Below are positions 17,663 through 24,715 of a stretch of DNA of 64,000 nucleotides, piece after piece. The stretch is taken from contig CADBJU010000003.1 of the NCBI GenBank assembly GCA_902795045.1, positions 124,001 through 188,000 on the forward strand, written 5' to 3'. This DNA comes from Oscillospiraceae bacterium (GTDB lineage: Bacteria > Bacillota > Clostridia > Oscillospirales > Oscillospiraceae). Positions within the stretch are counted from its first letter, which is position 1. Every line of letters starts with the position of its first letter. Below the pieces are notes generated by a model. The model worked only from the letters and a program-made list of their open reading frames with translations. It was not told the origin of the DNA and did no database searches. The translations under genes and the position numbers were made by a program.

Positions 17663-18670
17663 ATGAAATCTTTGAATATCGCAGTTCTGGGCGCTACGGG
17701 CGCTGTCGGTCAGGAAATGCTCAAGATCCTCGCCGAGTATGACATCCCCGTAAACGAGCTCCGTCCCCTCGCCAGCGCCAAGAGCGTCGGCAAGTGCGTG
17801 TCCTTCAAGGGCAAGGACGTCCCCATTCAGGAAGCCAACGACAACGCCTTCGAGGGCCTCGATTTCGTTCTCGGCGCGGTGGAGGGCGACATGTCCAAGC
17901 GCTTCGCCCCCGCCATCAAGAAGAGCGGCGCCATCTACATCGACAACAGCTCCGCCTTCCGTCTCGAGCCCGATGTGCCCCTGGTGGTCCCCGAGATCAA
18001 CGGCGCGGACGCCTTCAATAATAACGGCATGATCGCAAACCCCAACTGCTGCACCATCATCACCCTCATGGCTATCGCCGGCATCAACAAGCTCTCCGAG
18101 ATCGACAAGATGATCGTCTGCACCTACCAGGCCGTCTCCGGTGCCGGCACCAACGGCATCAACGAGCTCAACGACCAGATGGCTGCTCTTGCCAAGGGCG
18201 AAAAGCCCGTGGTCAAGACCTTCGCCACCCAGATCGCCATGAACGTCATCCCCTTCATCGACGCCCCCTACGGCAACGACTACACCAAGGAAGAGATGAA
18301 GATGCAGAACGAGGGCCGCCGCATCATGCACAACCCCGACCTCAAGGTCAACTGCACCTGCGTGCGCGTACCGGTCATGCGCTCCCACTCCATGGCAGTG
18401 ACCCTGCACACCAAGGAGAAGGTCTCTGTCGAAGCCGCCAAGGCCGCCGTCGCCGCCTACCCCGGCGTGCGTCTCATTGAGGACTACGAGGGCCGCTGCT
18501 ATCCCACCCCGCTCGACACCACCGATCAGGACCTCGTCTGGGTCGGCAGGATCCGTGACGACCTCACCGACGACCACGGCCTGACTCTCTGGTGCTGCGG
18601 CGACCAGATCCGCAAGGGCGCTGCTTCCAACGCCGTGCAGATCCTCAAGCTTCTGGCCGAGAAGATGTAA
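17663..18670 (+). CDS. asd: Aspartate-semialdehyde dehydrogenase
   Basis: 335 aa. It has the NADP-binding start (IAVLGATGAVGQEML), the active-site segment NPNCCTIITLMA with the catalytic Cys, and the downstream YQAVSGAG and VRVPVMRSHSMAVTL with the substrate-binding and catalytic His. It reduces aspartyl phosphate to aspartate semialdehyde, the branch point for lysine, threonine, methionine and the cell-wall precursor diaminopimelate. The ATG after TATGGAGGAAATACA is preferred to an upstream ATG that lies in the repeat. Confidence 0.94.
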   Translation: MKSLNIAVLGATGAVGQEMLKILAEYDIPVNELRPLASAKSVGKCVSFKGKDVPIQEANDNAFEGLDFVLGAVEGDMSKRFAPAIKKSGAIYIDNSSAFRLEPDVPLVVPEINGADAFNNNGMIANPNCCTIITLMAIAGINKLSEIDKMIVCTYQAVSGAGTNGINELNDQMAALAKGEKPVVKTFATQIAMNVIPFIDAPYGNDYTKEEMKMQNEGRRIMHNPDLKVNCTCVRVPVMRSHSMAVTLHTKEKVSVEAAKAAVAAYPGVRLIEDYEGRCYPTPLDTTDQDLVWVGRIRDDLTDDHGLTLWCCGDQIRKGAASNAVQILKLLAEKM

Positions 18671-18679
18671 GCATTGCTT

Positions 18680-18775
18680 GCCTCCCCCAGCCGCGTATGC
18701 GGCGTTTGGGGGAGGGGGACCGCTTCAGCGGTGGAGGGGGGTCCTGTCAGTCGCTGCGCAAGACCTCTCGCAAAG
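18680..18775. repeat. Dispersed repeat copy (B) after asd
   Basis: GCCTCCCCCAGC...GTTTGGGGGAGGGGGACCGCTTCAGCGGTGG is the typical core of the family, here between asd and its terminator. Confidence 0.7.
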
Positions 18776-18793
18776 GAAAGACACGAACGACGA

Positions 18794-18828
18794 AACAGGC
18801 GCTGCCGAATCGGCAGTGCCTGTTTTTT
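18794..18828 (+). terminator. Terminator of the hom-ask-asd region
   Basis: A 14-bp stem (AACAGGCGCTGCCG / CGGCAGTGCCTGTT, one G-U pair) with a 3-nt loop is followed by six T. Confidence 0.88.
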
Positions 18829-18888
18829 GCTGAACAATGGAGTCGGCGTCATCCGACCCTGTCCTGTTTGATTGCAAATGATCTGTTA

Positions 18889-19167
18889 TTAACGATCGAT
18901 CCCGCCGGTCACAATGGCGCCGGTCCTGGCATCGATGCGATAGGAAAACTCGCCTTTGGCGGATTCAAACTCGACCTCGTAGAGACCATCCTCATACTCA
19001 ACGTCAAGATCGTAAACCTGATTGCGTTCAAGCCCGGCATCCTTGAGGGCGATCTCTGTCGCGGCGCTTTTTCCGATCGTCGACGACGCGTGTCTGTAGA
19101 TAAAGAAGCCGCCGACCGCAGCCCCGAGAAGAAGAATGACGAGTATAATGGCGATTGCTTTTTTCAT
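18889..19167 (-). CDS. Small exported PepSY-domain protein
   Basis: 92 aa. One N-terminal hydrophobic segment (KKAIAIILVILLLGAAVGGFFIY) is followed by a short PepSY-like domain (AATEIALKDAGL, VEYEDGLYEVEFESAKGEFSYRIDARTG). PepSY modules often act as protease inhibitors or regulators at the cell surface. The start is the ATG after GGAGGAACAACTATT. A longer in-frame reading upstream would run through the upp terminator and is rejected. It lies just behind upp and may be reached by read-through. Confidence 0.8.
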   Translation of the reverse strand: MKKAIAIILVILLLGAAVGGFFIYRHASSTIGKSAATEIALKDAGLERNQVYDLDVEYEDGLYEVEFESAKGEFSYRIDARTGAIVTGGIDR

Positions 19168-19183
19168 AATAGTTGTTCCTCCG

Positions 19184-19215
19184 AAAAACAGGCACCGCCG
19201 AGCAGCAGCGCCTGT
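19184..19215 (-). terminator. Terminator after upp
   Basis: An 11-bp imperfect stem (ACAGGCGCTGC... / ...GGCGGTGCCTGT) on the minus strand is followed by five T, just before the Shine-Dalgarno of the PepSY gene. Confidence 0.7.
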
Positions 19216-19228
19216 CGTCCCATTTTGT

Positions 19229-19858
19229 TTACTTGGTGCCGAAGATGCGGTCGCCCGCGTCGCCCAGACCGGGGACGATGTAGCCGTGATCGTTGAGGTG
19301 ATCGTCCAGCGCGGCAACAAAGATGTCCACATCGGGATGGTCTTCCTGCATGCGCTTGACGCCCTCGGGCGCGCCGATGATGCTCATGAGCTTGATGTGC
19401 TTGACGCCCACTTCCTTGAGGAAGGTGACCGCTGCGGAGGCGGAGCCGCCGGTGGCGAGCATGGGGTCAACAATGATAACGTCGCGCTCCTCGATATCGG
19501 GGGGCATCTTGAAGTAGTACTTGACCGGCTCGAGCGTGGCGGGGTCGCGGAACAGGCCGATGTGGCCGACCTTGACGTTGGGCATCATGTTCACCATACC
19601 GTCGACCATGCCGAGACCGGCGCGGAGGATGGGCACGATGGCCAGCTTCTTGCCGGCGATGCGCCTGCACTTTGCGGGAGCAACGGGAGTTTCGACCGTG
19701 ATCTCCTCCAGGGGCAGATCGCGGGTCGCTTCATAGCACATGAGCATGGCGATCTCAGAGATGAGCTCGCGGAACTCCTTGACGCTGGTGGACTTGTCGC
19801 GGAGAATGGACAGCTTGTGCTGGATCAGCGGATGGTCGAAAACGCATACTTTGCTCAT
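19229..19858 (-). CDS. upp: Uracil phosphoribosyltransferase
   Basis: 209 aa, full family length. The N-terminus has [13 protein letters not shown]. The PRPP-binding loop is [14 protein letters not shown], and the C-terminal uracil-binding region is [16 protein letters not shown]. It converts uracil and PRPP to UMP in pyrimidine salvage. AAAGGAGAAGCAAACA precedes the ATG, and a good promoter lies about 60 nt upstream. Confidence 0.96.
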   Translation of the reverse strand: MSKVCVFDHPLIQHKLSILRDKSTSVKEFRELISEIAMLMCYEATRDLPLEEITVETPVAPAKCRRIAGKKLAIVPILRAGLGMVDGMVNMMPNVKVGHIGLFRDPATLEPVKYYFKMPPDIEERDVIIVDPMLATGGSASAAVTFLKEVGVKHIKLMSIIGAPEGVKRMQEDHPDVDIFVAALDDHLNDHGYIVPGLGDAGDRIFGTK

Positions 19859-19915
19859 TGTTTGCTTCTCCTTTGTTATTCAATTGATCCAATAGGGTCG
19901 CGATTTTCGCCGAAT

Positions 19916-19944
19916 AGTATAGCATGTTTTATACGCGGTGGCAA
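19916..19944 (-). promoter_or_regulatory. Promoter for upp
   Basis: Minus strand TTGCCA, 17 nt, TATACT, ideally placed upstream of upp. Confidence 0.75.
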
Positions 19945-20001
19945 CATTTTATTTGTGTTTGGAGTTTTAATTATCGCGCAGCGATACCTTATCTCCACTT
20001 T

Positions 20002-20706
20002 TCACTTTTCACTTTCTTCTCTTGCAAGTCTCTCCTGCCGCTCGCGTTCGGCCTGGGAAAGGCGCAGATAGACGGGCAGAAGCGTGTCGGCATTGCCGGG
20101 CTCCTTGTCCCGCGCCGCCATGGCGACACCCCAGGCATCCTGCATGCGCAGATTCTCCGGGGCGAGAACGCAGTCGATCCCCTGCTCCGTCAGGGCACGG
20201 AAGCTCAGCTCCGCACCGTCGCCCACGAGGAAGACCCGCTCCCTCATCGTCTTCAGCTCCTCGGCCAGGTCCTTGAGCGCGATAGGCCGGTCCTCCGTCA
20301 GGCGCACGGGCCGCCCGTTTTCGATGCGAAACAGCGCGTTATACACCTGATTGCGCCGGGCATCCATCACCGGGCAGATGAGCCCCCCTGCCGCCAGACC
20401 GTGCCAGGCCATGGCTTCGAGGGTGGACACCCCGACGCAGGGCTTGTCGGAGGCCCAGGCAAGGCCCTTGACCATCGACACGCCGATGCGCACGCCCGTG
20501 AACGAACCAGGCCCGTGGGCCACCGCCAGCAGGTCCACATCCTTGAGACTCAGCTCTGCATTCTTGAGCATGTCCTCCCCCATGGGCAGCAGCGTGCGGC
20601 TGTGGGTCAGGCCGCTGCATTGGGTGTACTGGCTCAGAAGCTTTCCGTCCTTCAGCAGCGCCGCCGACGCTGCCTTCGCTGTGGATTCAAACGCCAGGAT
20701 CAGCAT
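20002..20706 (-). CDS. tsaB: tRNA threonylcarbamoyladenosine biosynthesis protein TsaB
   Basis: 234 aa. The ASKHA-type fold starts with ILAFESTAKAASAALLKDG. The family motif HSRTLLPM and the GPGSFTGVRIGVSMVKGLAW segment are clear. With TsaD and TsaE it makes the t6A modification at position 37 of tRNAs reading ANN codons. It overlaps the upstream tsaE gene by 7 nt. Its last codons and stop fall in the CACTTTTCAC-type repeat found also before sbcD, so the exact C-terminus may have been altered by that element. Confidence 0.92.
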   Translation of the reverse strand: MLILAFESTAKAASAALLKDGKLLSQYTQCSGLTHSRTLLPMGEDMLKNAELSLKDVDLLAVAHGPGSFTGVRIGVSMVKGLAWASDKPCVGVSTLEAMAWHGLAAGGLICPVMDARRNQVYNALFRIENGRPVRLTEDRPIALKDLAEELKTMRERVFLVGDGAELSFRALTEQGIDCVLAPENLRMQDAWGVAMAARDKEPGNADTLLPVYLRLSQAERERQERLAREESEK

Positions 20707-21125
20707 AGCTCCGCCCCCTCGATGGTGATTTTTCTCTCGTTGTCATTGAGCTTTTCGATGGTGACGCGCACCTCGTCGCCGAAAAACGCGTCCTCCACGT
20801 TCTCGCTCCACTCCACGGCACAAACCGCGCCGCGGTTTAAGTAGTCCTCCCAGCCGATGTCAAAAAGCTCGTCGGCCCCGGAGAGGCGGTACATGTCAAA
20901 ATGGATGAGGTCGCGCGGCCCCAGGTATTCGTTTACAATGGTGAAGGTCGGGCTGGACACGCGGCACTTGAGGCCCATGCCCCGCGCCATGCCGCGCACA
21001 AAGGCGGTCTTGCCCGCGCCGAGATCGCCGTACATGGCGACCACCGTCCCGCCGGGCAGCCCGGACGAAAGGCGCGCGCCCAGGTCTTCGGTTTCCTGTT
21101 CGCTGTGGGTAATGTATTCGGACAT
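20700..21125 (-). CDS. tsaE: tRNA threonylcarbamoyladenosine biosynthesis protein TsaE (ATPase)
   Basis: 141 aa, normal size. It has a P-loop (YGDLGAGKTAFVRGMARGMG), SPTFTIVNEYLG, HFDMYRL and the late VEWSENV motif. It is the ATPase partner that keeps the TsaBD complex turning over. AGGAGAACAGC precedes the ATG. It overlaps tsaB downstream; tsaD is not in this window. Confidence 0.94.
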   Translation of the reverse strand: MSEYITHSEQETEDLGARLSSGLPGGTVVAMYGDLGAGKTAFVRGMARGMGLKCRVSSPTFTIVNEYLGPRDLIHFDMYRLSGADELFDIGWEDYLNRGAVCAVEWSENVEDAFFGDEVRVTIEKLNDNERKITIEGAELC

Positions 21126-21209
21126 GCTGTTCTCCTGTCGCCCGCACGGATTTACAGACTTCTAACAAACGCGGGCTTTATTCATGTTATAATATTTTGG
21201 TTGGCAGAT

Positions 21210-21239
21210 ATTATACCACCATTTTACACATTGCGTAAA
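21210..21239 (-). promoter_or_regulatory. Promoter for tsaE-tsaB
   Basis: Minus strand TTTACG, 18 nt, TATAAT. It overlaps a divergent promoter for the rodA-type gene. Confidence 0.5.
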
Positions 21240-21259
21240 GAGCAAAACCGTGGTAAGAT
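21231..21259 (+). promoter_or_regulatory. Promoter for the rodA-type gene
   Basis: TTGCGT, 17 nt, TAAGAT, 27 nt before the GTG start. Its -35 overlaps the -35 of the divergent tsaE promoter. Confidence 0.5.
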
Positions 21260-21286
21260 CATTTTTGTTCTTTTTCGGGAAAGGCG

Positions 21287-22450
21287 GTGGAACACATCAG
21301 ACTGCTCAGGCCTTATATCAAACAATTTTTCCAGCGGGCGGATATCTTCCTGCTCGTGATCTGTACCGTCTGCTCCATCTTCGGCATCCTGATGATCGAC
21401 AAAGCCGTGGTCGGCATGGTCAACGGCGGCTGGAACATGTCCGCCCCGTCGAAGTATATCGCGGTGCAGGTCTTCTCCATGTTTCTCGGCATCGGCGCCT
21501 TCATCCTCTTCACCATCATCGACGCGGATATCCTCGGCTCCCAGTGGAAGCTTTTATGTGCGGTGAACGTGCTGCTGCTGGTGGCGCTGGTCATCTTCGG
21601 ACAGGACGACGGCACCGGCAACAAGGCCTGGATCCGCTTCGCCGGCATCGGCATCCAGCCCGCCGAGGTCATCAAGGTCCTGTACATCATCGTGGCCGCC
21701 AAGCAAATGACCTACATCAAGGAACACGAGGACATCGACGGCTTCATGTCCGTGGTGGCAATGGTTGGTCACTTCGTCATCGTCTTCGGCCTCATCATCG
21801 TGGTCTCCTCGGACCTCGGAAGCGGCACAGTCATCATGCTCATCTTCCTGACCATGTTCTTCATTCTGGGTGTACGGCTGTACTGGTTCGCCCTGGGCGG
21901 CGCAGCAGTGGCGGCGGCGGTGCCGCTTCTGTGGAACTACTTCCTCAAGGACTACCAGAAAAAGCGCCTCATCGCCCCCTACGATCCCAGCATCGACCCG
22001 GACGGCTGGGGCATCACCTGGCAGACTACTCAGAGCAAGCTGACCCTCGCCTCGGGCCGTCTAACCGGCGTGGATGAGGGCCACCGCACCACGGTCTTCA
22101 CCGGCAAGCACACCGACTTCATCTTCTCCGTGGTGGGCGAAAACCTCGGTATGATCGGCTGCATCGCGGTGGTGATCCTGCTTTCGGTCATCATCATCCA
22201 TATCGTGCGCGTCGGGCTCAGAAGCGGGCGGCTTTACGACATGCTCATCTGCATGGGCGTGGCCTCGGCCATGGCCTTCCAGACCTTCATCAACATCGGC
22301 ATGTGCATCGGCATCACGCCGGTTATCGGCATCACGCTCCCCTTCTTCAGCTATGGGGGCTCGTCCATGGTGACGATGTACGCCGCCATGGGGCTGATCT
22401 CCGGCGTCAAGTACAAGCTCAAGCCCGAGCATTTCTCTCTGATCTACTAA
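21287..22450 (+). CDS. SEDS-family peptidoglycan polymerase (RodA/FtsW/SpoVE type)
   Basis: 387 aa with about ten transmembrane segments. The conserved core is present: GNKAWIRFAGIGIQPAEVIKV, SSDLGSGTV, the long extracellular loop ending in GKHTDFIFSVVGENLG with the catalytic-type Asp, and GITLPFFSYGGSSM near the C-terminus. It polymerises glycan strands from lipid II with a partner class B PBP. RodA is likelier than FtsW from the loop, but this is not certain. The start is GTG after GGGAAAGG; no better ATG is in frame nearby. Monocistronic. Confidence 0.9.
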   Translation: MEHIRLLRPYIKQFFQRADIFLLVICTVCSIFGILMIDKAVVGMVNGGWNMSAPSKYIAVQVFSMFLGIGAFILFTIIDADILGSQWKLLCAVNVLLLVALVIFGQDDGTGNKAWIRFAGIGIQPAEVIKVLYIIVAAKQMTYIKEHEDIDGFMSVVAMVGHFVIVFGLIIVVSSDLGSGTVIMLIFLTMFFILGVRLYWFALGGAAVAAAVPLLWNYFLKDYQKKRLIAPYDPSIDPDGWGITWQTTQSKLTLASGRLTGVDEGHRTTVFTGKHTDFIFSVVGENLGMIGCIAVVILLSVIIIHIVRVGLRSGRLYDMLICMGVASAMAFQTFINIGMCIGITPVIGITLPFFSYGGSSMVTMYAAMGLISGVKYKLKPEHFSLIY

Positions 22451-22486
22451 AACGAAGCAGGCGGTCAATTCCGCCTGCTTCGTTTT
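22449..22486. terminator. Bidirectional terminator between the SEDS gene and the DUF975 gene
   Basis: A perfect 16-bp stem (AAAACGAAGCAGGCGG / CCGCCTGCTTCGTTTT) with a 6-nt loop. A-rich and T-rich ends serve both converging genes; it covers the last codon of the minus-strand gene. Confidence 0.9.
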
Positions 22487-23225
22487 ATGCCGGGTAATCC
22501 GGGGTATAGCTCCAGACATTGCTGCCGAGGAGTGTTTCGTAATACAGCGCCTTGGTCATGCCCACATAGGGCACCGACCATACCTGCACGGCGTAGCCCA
22601 CATAGGGGATCATCTCCAGCAGATACCAGCCGAGAAAGCTCAGGTCCAGCTTGAAAAGCTCCATCTTGTGCCCGTTCATCATGGCCTTCGATTCCCGCAG
22701 GCACTGAACCGGGGACTTTGTGGGGTCGTCGATAAGGATGTAGAGCGCCTGGGCGTAGCGGTAATGCGCCATTACGCCCGGTACAATCAGCAGCAGGCTC
22801 CACAGTCCGATCAGCAGGCTCTGCAGCAGATCCAGGATCAGCAGCTTCCACCAGAAGCCGAAGCCGTCCAGAAGGTTTGCAAAGCAGGGCTGGCGGTTGC
22901 GCAGGGTATTGAGCAGGAAGATGGTAAAGCCGGCTCCGACGATGGCGGCGACAAACATCAAAAGTGCGTTGATGGCGTAGGCCGTGGGCGGCGGCGTCAT
23001 CGTCTCGGCGTAGCGCAGTGCGTATTCATAGTTGCCGTTCATGGCATAGTTGAGGTAGTTCATGGCCTCGCTCTCGCTGATGTTGACGCTCATCACGCGT
23101 GCGCCGAGCGTACTGAGCACGACAGTGAGCACCAGATAGACAAGGCCGACGGTGAGCACACGCGGGTTTGACGTGGCGATCACCTCACGCGCCCTGGATT
23201 TGAGAGCATTTCGATCCTGCGGCAT
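22485..23225 (-). CDS. DUF975 family membrane protein
   Basis: 246 aa. The N-terminal LKSRAREVIATSNPRV is typical of DUF975, followed by about five to six transmembrane segments. The family Asp-rich stretch YILIDDPTKSPVQCLRESKAMMNGHKMELF is present, then WYLLEMIPYVGYAV. Function of the family is unknown; it is common in clostridia. The last codons lie in the terminator hairpin shared with the convergent SEDS gene. Own promoter upstream. Confidence 0.85.
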   Translation of the reverse strand: MPQDRNALKSRAREVIATSNPRVLTVGLVYLVLTVVLSTLGARVMSVNISESEAMNYLNYAMNGNYEYALRYAETMTPPPTAYAINALLMFVAAIVGAGFTIFLLNTLRNRQPCFANLLDGFGFWWKLLILDLLQSLLIGLWSLLLIVPGVMAHYRYAQALYILIDDPTKSPVQCLRESKAMMNGHKMELFKLDLSFLGWYLLEMIPYVGYAVQVWSVPYVGMTKALYYETLLGSNVWSYTPDYPA

Positions 23226-23256
23226 AGCGCGCCTCCTCTCAGGTTTTGACGGGTTT

Positions 23257-23285
23257 ACTATACCATTCTCGGGGGCGTCTGTAAA
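23257..23285 (-). promoter_or_regulatory. Promoter for the DUF975 gene
   Basis: Minus strand TTTACA, 17 nt, TATAGT. Confidence 0.65.
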
Positions 23286-23313
23286 GAAAATTCATTGTGA
23301 ACAGAAAAACAGC

Positions 23314-23342
23314 TTGACATTTCAACCTCGCAGTGCTATTAT
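23314..23342 (+). promoter_or_regulatory. Promoter for tRNA-Leu
   Basis: A consensus TTGACA, 17 nt, TATTAT ends about 21 nt before the mature tRNA 5' end. Confidence 0.8.
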
Positions 23343-23363
23343 AATCAAGCCTTCACAAAAGAC

Positions 23364-23451
23364 GCGCGAGTGGTGGAATTGGCAGACTCGCTAGATTCAG
23401 GTTCTAGTGTCCACTCCGGACGTGCGGGTTCAAGTCCCGCCTCGCGCACCA
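23364..23451 (+). tRNA. tRNA-Leu (anticodon CAG)
   Basis: The acceptor stem pairs GCGCGAG with CTCGCGC, and the 3' end is encoded ACCA. The D arm is GTGGAATTGGCAGAC. The anticodon stem CTAGA/TCTAG encloses TTCAGGT, with CAG at 23398-23400. A long variable arm (TGTCCACTCCGGACG) marks a class II tRNA. The T arm has GTTCAAGTC. It reads CUG codons. It borders the accessory island, though I found no duplicated 3' end further on. Confidence 0.97.
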
Positions 23452-23460
23452 AAGAAAAAG

Positions 23461-23490
23461 CCCTAAATCGAAAGATTTAGGGATTTTTTA
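23461..23490 (+). terminator. Terminator after tRNA-Leu
   Basis: CCCTAAATC, a GAAA loop, GATTTAGGG, then ATTTTTTA. Confidence 0.92.
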
Positions 23491-23518
23491 TAATTGAATA
23501 CGGCAGGGAGGTGTGGGC

Positions 23519-24610
23519 ATGAAAAGAGAATATGTTCTTATGAACCAGACTACTCCCATGCTCCGCTTCCTCTGTGAGCGCAATGTGTTTGACGAGCCGG
23601 AGTTTATAGAGCTCGCGTGGCTGACGAAGATACGGCCCATCGGCTATGGGAATCTGTATGACTTCCTTGCACGGCGGCAGGCCCCCAAGCACCGCCGACA
23701 TATTAAAGAGCTGCTGGAAAGCTACGGATGCGACGATCTGGAGGGCTTTATCCGAGAAACGCACGCGCTGAGTCTGAACGACACCTTCTGGGTGAAGGAG
23801 GCCGGCAGCGATCTGGAATGGGATCATGTCTCCCTGTATCGAAACGAGTTCGACCGGCTGGTAAGCGAGGCCGCCTTTGATGGCGTGATAAGCGAAACAG
23901 ACCTTTCCTCCACCTCTCCGGAATTTGGCACGGACGGCTATTATGCCAAGTGCTGGGTGCGGGATGCGGACGGGATCTGGCTCTACAAAAGCGGCAGCGG
24001 ACTGCATGAGATTGAGCCGGTTTCGGAATTTCTGGTCTCTCAGCTTGCGGCTCGGCTGTGCGTGGATCATGTAAATTATGATCTCTCCGTGTACCATGAC
24101 AAGCTGGTGAGCAAGTGCGCCCTGTTTACCGATGAGACGACCGGGCTTGCCAAAGCAAGCACCGTCTTTCAGGGAGAGCAGACGATCCCCCGCCTGCTGG
24201 ACTTCTGCCGAGGTCTCGGTTGTGATGACGCTTTTCGGCGCATGTGCATTCTCGATGCGCTGACGCTGAATCCCGATCGGCACTACGGCAACTTCGGCTT
24301 TCTGTTTGGTAACGAAACGATGGAGCTGAAGACACTGGCGCCGGTGTTTGACAACAACCGGGCACTGTTCCCGGAGTTAGATGAGGACCAGCTTGCAGCG
24401 CCGGAATGGTATATCGAGCACTGCCGCCCGAAGCTGGGACGCGATTTCATCATCACCGCGCGTGGACTGCTGACCGATGCGATCCGCGCCGATCTGGAAG
24501 CGCTGTGTGGCTTCCGGTTCATCAACCACCCGCAGCACCCCATCTCCGAGAACCGTCTCAGCCTGCTGGATTCTCTTGTCCGGCATCAGCTTGAACGGAT
24601 ACTGAAATAA
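23519..24610 (+). CDS. HipA-like protein kinase, stand-alone copy
   Basis: 363 aa. The C-terminal half has the HipA-type kinase core: a Lys-bearing strand (GIWLYKSGSG, K157), the catalytic loop NPDRHYGNFGF at 251-261 and a DFG-like metal site PVFDNN at 275-280. The N-terminal half contains SLNDTFWVK, shared with the second HipA-like protein at 31173-32300 (SLTDVYWIK), so the two are paralogues. No HipB-like antitoxin lies beside it. It may phosphorylate a protein or other target, as HipA does with glutamyl-tRNA synthetase; the target is unknown. The ATG follows AGGGAGGT at 6 nt; an in-frame GTG two codons earlier is less likely. Confidence 0.75.
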   Translation: MKREYVLMNQTTPMLRFLCERNVFDEPEFIELAWLTKIRPIGYGNLYDFLARRQAPKHRRHIKELLESYGCDDLEGFIRETHALSLNDTFWVKEAGSDLEWDHVSLYRNEFDRLVSEAAFDGVISETDLSSTSPEFGTDGYYAKCWVRDADGIWLYKSGSGLHEIEPVSEFLVSQLAARLCVDHVNYDLSVYHDKLVSKCALFTDETTGLAKASTVFQGEQTIPRLLDFCRGLGCDDAFRRMCILDALTLNPDRHYGNFGFLFGNETMELKTLAPVFDNNRALFPELDEDQLAAPEWYIEHCRPKLGRDFIITARGLLTDAIRADLEALCGFRFINHPQHPISENRLSLLDSLVRHQLERILK

Positions 24611-24636
24611 CACTTTTCCAGCAATACACAGAGTAT

Positions 24637-24682
24637 AAAAGCCCAGAGAGGCGGATCACGCCGCTGTCTCTGGGCTTTCCAT
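24637..24682. terminator. Bidirectional terminator between HipA-like gene and hsdR
   Basis: AAAGCCCAGAG / CTCTGGGCTTT with a GC-rich inner stem (GGCGG/CCGCT region). T residues follow on both strands. It ends two convergent transcripts. Confidence 0.8.
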
Positions 24683-24715
24683 TTCATATATGGAGATTAC
24701 ATATTCCTTCCGGGC

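Noticed and set aside
18889..19332. 147-residue version of the PepSY protein
   Set aside because: The extra 55 residues would be read through the upp gene end and terminator in a second frame; the ATG at 19167 has a clear Shine-Dalgarno and starts a membrane segment.
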